Below, piece after piece: positions 59,121-64,000 of a DNA stretch of 64,000 bases. Positions within the stretch are counted from its first letter, which is position 1. Each line of letters opens with the position of its first letter. The translations under genes were made by a program, and so were the position numbers. The notes below the pieces were generated by a model. It made no database searches, was not told where the DNA came from, and saw nothing but the letters and a program-made list of their open reading frames with translations. Where the stretch lies: the NCBI GenBank assembly GCA_030655315.1, contig JAURVT010000010.1, forward strand, positions 1-64,000, in the 5' to 3' direction. Origin of the DNA: Nocardioidaceae bacterium. Its GTDB lineage: Bacteria > Actinomycetota > Actinomycetes > Propionibacteriales > Nocardioidaceae.

Positions 59121-60596
59121 GTGCCCACGTTGGACGACGTCGCCCACCACCAGACCCGGCTCGACGCCCTCGACGTCGAGTGGCTGCACCTGCTCATCGC
59201 GGACTGGCAGATCATCGCGGACCTGTCGTTCGCCGACCTGCTGCTGTGGCTGCCCGACGCCGAGGGTCGCGGGTTCTGGGCCGGGGCGCAGATGCGTCCG
59301 ACGACCGGCCCGACCGCCCTGGTGGACGACCTCGTGGGCGACTTCGTGCCCGCGGGACGGCGGCCCATGGTCGATGCCGCCCTCGTCGAGGGCCGGGTCA
59401 TCCGCGAGGGCGATCCCGAGTGGCTCGACCAGGTGCCCGTGCGCGTCGAGGCCATCCCGGTGCGGCGGGGCGACCGGGTGATCGCGGTGATCGCCCGCAG
59501 CACCAACCTGCTGGGGGTGCGCACGCCGAGCCGGCTCGAGCTCGCCTACCTGCAGACCGCCGGCGAGCTGGCGACGATGATCAGCCGCGGGGAGTTCCCG
59601 ACGCCCGGGGAGGGCTCGGACCCGAGCCGCTCGCTGCGGGTCGGTGACGGCTTCGTGCGCACCGACGCCCGGGGCACCGTCTCCTACGCCAGCCCCAACG
59701 CGATGTCGGCCTACCGCCGGCTCGGCCTGGGCGGAGACCTCGTCGGCACGCCGCTCGCCGAGACCACCGAGACGCTCGTGCCGGTTTCGTCGCGCGCCAC
59801 CGACGTGGCCCTGTCCGCGGTGGTCGCGGGTCGGGCGCCGGCCGAGGCCGAGCTGGAGAACCGGGGAGCCTCGGTGCTGCTGCGGTCGGTGCCGCTGCGG
59901 GCCGACGGCGAGCGCAGCGGCGCGCTGGTGCTGCTGCGCGACGTCACCGAGCTGCGGCGCAGCGAGCGCGAGCTGATGAGCCGCGAGGCCACGATCCGCG
60001 AGATCCACCACCGGGTGAAGAACAACCTGCAGACGGTGGCGGCCCTGCTGCGCCTGCAGGCACGCCGGCTCGACTCGCCGCAGGGACGTCAGGCGCTGGA
60101 GGAGGCCGAGCGCCGCGTGGGATCGATCGCGCTGGTGCACGAGACCCTCAGCCGCAAGCTGGACGAGACGGTCGAGTTCGACGAGATCGCCGACCGGCTG
60201 CGGATGACGGTGGCCGAGGTCTCGTCGTCGTCCTCCCGCGTGACCGCGACGCGCCGGGGCAGCTTCGGGGTGCTGCCCGCCGAGGTCGCGACGCCCCTCG
60301 CCATGGTGCTGACCGAGCTGATCCAGAACGCCGCCGAGCACGCGTTCGAGGACGCCCCCGGCGAGGTGGTCCTGGAGGTGCAGCGGAGTCGCGGGCGGCT
60401 GGTCCTGACGGTCGTCGACGACGGCGTCGGCATCGCGGACGACGTCGATCCCCGCGAGAGCGCCGGGCTGGGCGTCTCGATCGTGGTGGCCCTGGTGGAG
60501 ACCGAGCTGGGCGGCACGCTCGCGTTCGGTCCGGGGCACGGACCGGGCGGCCGGGGCACCCGGGTCGAGGTGTCGCTGCCGCTGGGCGAGGAGTGA
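59121..60596 (+). CDS. pdtaS: Sensor histidine kinase PdtaS-like
   Basis: A 491-residue soluble histidine kinase. N-terminal GAF-like domain (about 1-150), a PAS domain (about 175-280), the HisKA_2 H-box EIHHRVKNNLQTVAALLRLQ (about 294-313) and an HWE/PdtaS-type ATPase (LTELIQNAAEHAF, VVDDGVGI, SAGLGVSIVVALV). PdtaS kinases phosphorylate the ANTAR response regulator PdtaR, which controls transcript antitermination; PdtaR is not in this window. It converges on whiB1, separated by a strong hairpin. Confidence 0.92.
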   Translation: MPTLDDVAHHQTRLDALDVEWLHLLIADWQIIADLSFADLLLWLPDAEGRGFWAGAQMRPTTGPTALVDDLVGDFVPAGRRPMVDAALVEGRVIREGDPEWLDQVPVRVEAIPVRRGDRVIAVIARSTNLLGVRTPSRLELAYLQTAGELATMISRGEFPTPGEGSDPSRSLRVGDGFVRTDARGTVSYASPNAMSAYRRLGLGGDLVGTPLAETTETLVPVSSRATDVALSAVVAGRAPAEAELENRGASVLLRSVPLRADGERSGALVLLRDVTELRRSERELMSREATIREIHHRVKNNLQTVAALLRLQARRLDSPQGRQALEEAERRVGSIALVHETLSRKLDETVEFDEIADRLRMTVAEVSSSSSRVTATRRGSFGVLPAEVATPLAMVLTELIQNAAEHAFEDAPGEVVLEVQRSRGRLVLTVVDDGVGIADDVDPRESAGLGVSIVVALVETELGGTLAFGPGHGPGGRGTRVEVSLPLGEE

Positions 60597-60608
60597 GGCC
60601 GCGGACGA

Positions 60609-60646
60609 CGACGGTCCCGCACCCCCGGGGGGATGCGGGACCGTCG
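60609..60646. terminator. Bidirectional terminator between pdtaS and whiB1
   Basis: A perfect 13-bp stem (CGACGGTCCCGCA, 60609-60621, with 60634-60646) and a 12-nt loop that can itself pair (CCCCC/GGGGG). It sits in the 64-bp gap of two convergent genes. Confidence 0.75.
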
Positions 60647-60660
60647 AGGTCGTGCGGGTG

Positions 60661-60912
60661 TCAGGCGGTGCGCACGCGGGCGCGGGCGTTGCGGCGCTTC
60701 AGCGCACGACGCTCGTCCTCGCTCATGCCACCCCAGACACCGTGGTCCTGGCCGGACTCGAGGGCCCACTCCAGGCAGAGCTCGCGGACGTCGCACCTGC
60801 GGCAGACCACCTTGGCGTCCTCGATCTGGGCGATCGCGGGACCGGTGTTGCCGATGGGGAAGAACAGCTCTGGATCTTCTTCGAGACACGCAGAGCGGTG
60901 ACGCCAGTCCAC
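60661..60912 (-). CDS. whiB1: WhiB-family iron-sulfur regulator WhiB1
   Basis: An 83-residue WhiB protein that binds a 4Fe-4S cluster and the sigma-A region 4. Cluster ligands are C9, C37, C40 and C46, as in Mycobacterium WhiB1. The GVWGGMSEDERR turn and the basic tail RRALKRRNARARVRTA follow. Start with MDWRHR at GTG 60912, with GGAGG about eight bases upstream. The frame remains open upstream without family likeness. A CRP-like site lies 63-78 bp before the start. Confidence 0.95.
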   Translation of the reverse strand: MDWRHRSACLEEDPELFFPIGNTGPAIAQIEDAKVVCRRCDVRELCLEWALESGQDHGVWGGMSEDERRALKRRNARARVRTA

Positions 60913-60974
60913 GGCCTTGCCTCCTTCTGTACTGGGGTGGTCGTGACCGGCGGGTCTCGACCTCATGACGAACG

Positions 60975-60990
60975 TGTGAACACCTTCACG
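60975..60990. promoter_or_regulatory. CRP-type binding site upstream of whiB1
   Basis: TGTGA-ACACCT-TCACG differs by one base from the CRP palindrome TGTGA-N6-TCACA. In Mycobacterium tuberculosis whiB1 is under cAMP-CRP control, so the site is credible here. Confidence 0.6.
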
Positions 60991-61189
60991 ATCGACGTCC
61001 GCCGATCATCTGACCGGGTGGGAGAGGCGATCGGTGGCCGTGTCGCGGCACGACGAGAAGGGCTTCTGTCCAAGCTCACTCGATCGTCGCAACAATCCCC
61101 TGCTTGCACAAGGGAGTTGCCGCTGTCGAATCTGTCACACTGACCACAGCCCCGCACCCCGAGATCCGGGCCGCGTCGCGGTGCCGACG

Positions 61190-61195
61190 TAGGCT
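61190..61195 (+). promoter_or_regulatory. -10 box of the membrane protein gene, leaderless
   Basis: TAGGCT, six bases before the GTG start at 61202. Confidence 0.5.
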
Positions 61196-61201
61196 TCCGG
61201 G

Positions 61202-61621
61202 GTGGACGAGCCGGATCTGACCAGCAGACCCGGACCCCGCGTGCGGCTCGCCGTGACGGTGGCGGCGCTGGTGCTCGCCCTGGAGGGCGTGGCCCTGCTG
61301 GCCTTCGCCGTGCTCGACGTCGCGTCGGTGACCTCGGGCCGGCTCGCGCTGGGCATCGGCACGGCGCTGTTCTTCGTCGTGTACGCGGGCGGCCAGCTCG
61401 CCGCCGCGTGGGGGCTCGTGCGGATGAGGTCGTGGGCGCGCGGTCCGGCGGTGTTCACCCAGCTCGTCCAGCTCGGCCTGGCCTGGAACCTGCGGGGGAC
61501 CGGCACGCCGGTCGCGCCCGCCCTGGTGGTCGCGGCGCTCGTCGTCGTCGGCTGCGTGCTCGCGCCGCCGGTGCTCCGGGCGTTCGAGGCCGCCGACCCG
61601 GCCGACCCGCACACCGTCTGA
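61202..61621 (+). CDS. Small integral membrane protein, unknown function
   Basis: A 139-residue protein with four hydrophobic segments (VRLAVTVAALVLALEGVALLAF, LALGIGTALFFVVYAGGQLAAAW, GPAVFTQLVQLGLAWNL, APALVVAALVVVGCVLAPPVL) and short polar ends. Such four-helix proteins beside sigF- or whiB-like genes are frequent in actinobacteria and have no known function. The GTG start follows TAGGCT by six bases. It converges on the sigma factor gene, ten bases away. Confidence 0.75.
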   Translation: MDEPDLTSRPGPRVRLAVTVAALVLALEGVALLAFAVLDVASVTSGRLALGIGTALFFVVYAGGQLAAAWGLVRMRSWARGPAVFTQLVQLGLAWNLRGTGTPVAPALVVAALVVVGCVLAPPVLRAFEAADPADPHTV

Positions 61622-61631
61622 CCGGACCCGC

Positions 61632-62429
61632 TCAGAGCTCGTCGCCGAGGCCCTCGCGCAGCCGCGCGAGCGTGCGCGACAGCAGCCGCGACACGTGCAT
61701 CTGCGACATCCCGATCTCCTGCGCGATCTGCGACTGCGTCATCTGCCCGAAGAACCGGAGCATCAGGATCTGGCGGTCCCGCGGCTCCAGCGCGGCGAGC
61801 AGCGGCTTGAGCGACTCGCGGTACTCCACGTGCTGCAGCGCCTGGTCGTCCTCGCCCAGGACGTCGGCCATCGAGCCACCCTCGCCCGAGCGGGCGTCGG
61901 GGGCGTCCAGCGAGAGGGTCGAGTAGGCGTTGGCCGACTCCAGGCCCTCGAGGACGGTCTCCTCGCTGACGTCGAGGCGGGCGGCGATCTCGGTGATGGT
62001 GGGGGAGCGGCCGAGCTGCTGGTTGAGCTCGGCCGTGGCGCCGGCCAGCGAGATCCGCATCTCCTGCAGCCGCCGGGGCACCCGGATGCTCCAGCCCTTG
62101 TCGCGGAAGTGCCGCTTGATCTCCCCCACGACGGTGGGCGTCGCGTAGGTGGAGAACTCGACCCCGCGGTCGGACTCGAACCGGTCGATGGCCTTGAGCA
62201 GACCGATGGTGCCGACCTGGACGAGGTCGTCGAGCGGCTCGCCGCGGTTGCGGAACCGCTTGGCGAGGTGCTCGACCAGGGGCAGGTGCAGCTGGACCAG
62301 GCGGGTCCGTGCCTCGCTGCGGCCGGCGTCGTCGGCGCGGGCCAGCTCGGCGAAGGCCGCCTGGGTGCGGCTCTTGACGTCGTCGCCGAGGCCCTCGTCG
62401 GGGTCGGCGGGCCGGTGGGCGTCGGTCAC
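61632..62429 (-). CDS. RNA polymerase sigma factor, SigF/SigB family
   Basis: A 265-residue group 3 sigma factor of the general-stress type. Region 2: HLPLVEHLAKRFRNRGEPLDDLVQ, VGTIGLLKAIDRFESDRGVEFSTYATPTVVGEIKRHFRDKGWSIRVPRR. Region 3: LGRSPTITEIAARLDVSEE. Region 4: RDRQILMLRFFGQMTQSQIAQEIGMSQMHVSRLLSRTL. GTG start overlapping the rsbW-like gene's stop by four bases: the usual anti-sigma/sigma pair. It could equally be called sigB or sigG by other naming. Confidence 0.93.
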   Translation of the reverse strand: MTDAHRPADPDEGLGDDVKSRTQAAFAELARADDAGRSEARTRLVQLHLPLVEHLAKRFRNRGEPLDDLVQVGTIGLLKAIDRFESDRGVEFSTYATPTVVGEIKRHFRDKGWSIRVPRRLQEMRISLAGATAELNQQLGRSPTITEIAARLDVSEETVLEGLESANAYSTLSLDAPDARSGEGGSMADVLGEDDQALQHVEYRESLKPLLAALEPRDRQILMLRFFGQMTQSQIAQEIGMSQMHVSRLLSRTLARLREGLGDEL

Positions 62430-62845
62430 GACCGCTCGTCCTGCTCGCGCGGGTGGGTGAGGACCAGGGACAGCCCGCTCGCGCCCGCGGCCGTGGTGAG
62501 TCCGACCTCGACCGAGCTGGCCAGCGCGGTGAGCACCATCCAGGCGAAGCCCTCGGGCCTCGGCGGCCGCGGGGCGGGCGTCGGCACCTCGCACCGCAGG
62601 ACGAGCCGCGGCCCGTCCAGGAAGAACGAGAAGGTGAGCATGGCGTCGTCGCCGGACTGCTGCAGCAGCAGCGCGCCCGCCTCGTCGACGGCCATCCGGA
62701 GGTCCTCGACGTCGTCGAGGGTGAAGTCCAGGCGGGCGGCCATGGCGGCGGCGGCGGTGCGCAGCAGCGAGAGGTGCACGCCGTCCGCGGGCACGCTCAG
62801 CTCGACCTCCGGCCGCCCGAGGGCGCGGTCGTCGTGCTGGGTCAC
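62426..62845 (-). CDS. Anti-sigma factor, RsbW-like ATP-binding protein
   Basis: A 139-residue HATPase_c kinase-type anti-sigma factor (RsbW/SpoIIAB/UsfX group), expected to hold the downstream SigF-type factor. The N-box is present as DVEDLRMAVDEAGALLL (the Glu and Asp of the ATP site). The G-box region reads RPEGFAWMVLTALASSVEV and is less typical, so kinase activity may be weak. GTG start with GAAGGGA upstream. No RsbV-type antagonist is seen in the window. Confidence 0.85.
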   Translation of the reverse strand: MTQHDDRALGRPEVELSVPADGVHLSLLRTAAAAMAARLDFTLDDVEDLRMAVDEAGALLLQQSGDDAMLTFSFFLDGPRLVLRCEVPTPAPRPPRPEGFAWMVLTALASSVEVGLTTAAGASGLSLVLTHPREQDERS

Positions 62846-62901
62846 GGGATCCCTTCGTCGAGGCCCGGCCGGGCCCGCGCGGCACACTCTAACGAGGGCC
62901 C

Positions 62902-62927
62902 GTACCCGGCGGCGTGACCCCTGTCAC
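62902..62927 (-). promoter_or_regulatory. Possible SigF-type promoter and inverted repeat before rsbW
   Basis: On the minus strand GGGTAC (62907-62902) fits the SigF -10 GGGTAT/C. GTGA lies 16 bases upstream in place of GTTT. The same stretch is a perfect inverted repeat GTGAC-CCCT-GTCAC (62914-62927). Confidence 0.35.
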
Positions 62928-63124
62928 CCGGACGATCCGGGCGTCGGCAGCGCCCGGGGCCCTGTGCCACACTGACCGCGGGAGACCCCCACGTCATCGC
63001 CCGGACTGCCAGATCGGCAGGTTCTGGACGGTCCGCACGCGCCCGCGTCGCCGACCCCACTGCCGCCGCCCGAGGGCGGCCACGATGCCGACGTCGCCGC
63101 GCGTCGACCCGGAGGTCCCATCCC

Positions 63125-64000
63125 ATGTCCCGAGCCGACGACACCCTCGACCAGGCCGGCGACGCCCGTCCCGGCGTCGACCACCCCGCCTTCGCCCTGC
63201 ACGTCGGGGGCAAGATGGAGGTCGCCAGCACCGTGCCGCTGACCGGCGCCGACGACCTGTCGCTCGCCTACACCCCCGGCGTCGCCCTGGTGTGCGAGGC
63301 GATCGCCGCCGACCCGGCGCTGGCCGACGAGTACACCTGGATCCCGAACACCGTGGCCGTGGTCACCGACGGCACCGCGGTGCTCGGGCTCGGCGACATC
63401 GGCCCGGTGGCCGCGATGCCGGTGATGGAGGGCAAGGCCGTGCTGTTCAAGCAGTTCGGCGGCGTCGACGCCATCCCGATCTGCCTGGACACCAAGGACG
63501 TCGACGAGATCGTCGAGACCGTCGTCCGGATGGCACCGAGCTTCGGCGGCGTCAACCTCGAGGACATCTCGGCACCTCGGTGCTTCGAGATCGAGCGTCG
63601 CCTGCAGGAGCGTCTCGACATCCCGATCTTCCACGACGACCAGCACGGCACCGCGGTGGTCGTGCTCGCGGCGCTCATCAACGCGGTCAGGCTCACCGGC
63701 CGGCGGATGGAGGACACCAAGGTGGTCGTCTCCGGCGCGGGGGCGGCCGGCGTCGCGGTGACCCGGATCCTGCTCCAGGCGGGCGTCCGGCACGTCGCGG
63801 TCTGCGACTCCAAGGGCGTCATCCACTCCGGTCGGGAGGACCTCACGGCCGTCAAGCAGGACGTCGCCGCCGTCACGGCCTTCGCCGGCGCCACCGGCCA
63901 GCTGGGCGACGCGCTCGAGGGCGCGGACGCGTTCGTCGGCGTCTCGGGCGGCTCGGTGCCGGCCGAGGCGATCGCCCGGATGGCCCCCGACGCGATGATC
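63125..64000 (+). CDS. NAD(P)-dependent malic enzyme, partial (3' end outside window)
   Basis: The first 292 residues of a malic enzyme of the short bacterial type (about 390-480 residues), which decarboxylates malate to pyruvate. N-terminal domain: KMEVASTVPLTGADDLSLAYTPGVA with the conserved Tyr. Catalytic core: GKAVLFKQFGGVDAIPICLDT with Lys, LEDISAPRCFEIERRL with the metal-binding Glu-Asp, and FHDDQHGTA. NAD site: VVVSGAGAAGVAVTRIL. ATG 63125 with GGAGG nine bases upstream. The frame is open to the last base. Confidence 0.93.
   Translation, partial: MSRADDTLDQAGDARPGVDHPAFALHVGGKMEVASTVPLTGADDLSLAYTPGVALVCEAIAADPALADEYTWIPNTVAVVTDGTAVLGLGDIGPVAAMPVMEGKAVLFKQFGGVDAIPICLDTKDVDEIVETVVRMAPSFGGVNLEDISAPRCFEIERRLQERLDIPIFHDDQHGTAVVVLAALINAVRLTGRRMEDTKVVVSGAGAAGVAVTRILLQAGVRHVAVCDSKGVIHSGREDLTAVKQDVAAVTAFAGATGQLGDALEGADAFVGVSGGSVPAEAIARMAPDAMI

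Noticed and set aside
1-64000. tRNA, rRNA, CRISPR arrays, phage or transposase genes
   Set aside because: I looked for T-loop and CCA-type ends, regular spaced repeats and integrase/transposase motifs in both strands and saw none. A tool-based scan could still find a tRNA missed by eye.

Overview
The window is very GC-rich actinobacterial chromosome. Bias to C/G in third codon positions is extreme, GTG starts are frequent, and many genes overlap by four bases (GTGA/ATGA). Several gene sets are actinobacterial hallmarks: sigR-rsrA beside the 24-residue ribosomal protein bL37, aroA-rsgA-hisN, whiB1, a PdtaS-type kinase, ANTAR-domain proteins and a treX-treY-treZ cluster. A member of the Nocardioidaceae or a close relative is my best guess, by inference only. 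The first 28 bases are pure G and look like a sequencing or assembly artefact at a contig edge. The last gene, a malic enzyme, runs off the right end.

Layout. 0-10 kb: a sugar MFS transporter and a complete recC-recB-recD operon. 10-18 kb: a treX-treY-treZ operon on the minus strand, followed by three small or uncharacterised genes. 18-21.5 kb: an F420-type oxidoreductase, a CYTH-CHAD polyphosphate-type protein, an acetyltransferase and a small zinc-ribbon-like protein. 21.6-25.2 kb: the most interesting region, with two tandem copies of a module made of an HTH-TPR regulator followed by a convergent tiny gene. Each tiny gene encodes a 45-49 residue secreted peptide with the same kind of tail (Asp-Leu/Ile-Ala-x-Gly-Arg/Lys-aromatic-Gly-Cys-Cys). 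Both tiny genes have the same TGAC-N4-GTCA inverted repeat over their promoters. The architecture recalls the RRNPP peptide quorum-sensing systems of Firmicutes.

25-33 kb: housekeeping and small-regulator genes (arfB, a CBS protein, an ArsR-like repressor with its MFS pump, hisN, rsgA, aroA, DoxX). 33-37.5 kb: a one-piece transmembrane ECF sigma factor fused to a zinc-finger anti-sigma domain, fibronectin type III domains and a lectin-like tail, followed by two GAF-ANTAR proteins. 37.5-45 kb: a glycan gene cluster with six glycosyltransferases and a WcbI-like protein, arranged around a 270-bp inverted repeat element. 45-49.5 kb: a four-gene redox cassette (SRPBCC, Zn-alcohol dehydrogenase, SDR, FAD oxidoreductase).

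49.6-64 kb: a degenerate GGDEF-like protein, an SRAP protein, a hydrolase and sigR-rsrA under a recognisable SigR promoter. Then come bL37, a thioesterase/GNAT/acetolactate-synthase-like group, an SSS symporter with its DUF3311 partner, a DUF2785 protein, pdtaS, whiB1 with a CRP-like site, a SigF-family sigma factor with an RsbW-like partner, and malic enzyme. No tRNA, rRNA, CRISPR array or recognisable transposase was seen.

A recurrent theme is a -10-like hexamer (T/C)ANNNT placed 6-8 nt before a start codon. This implies many leaderless transcripts and was used to choose several starts.
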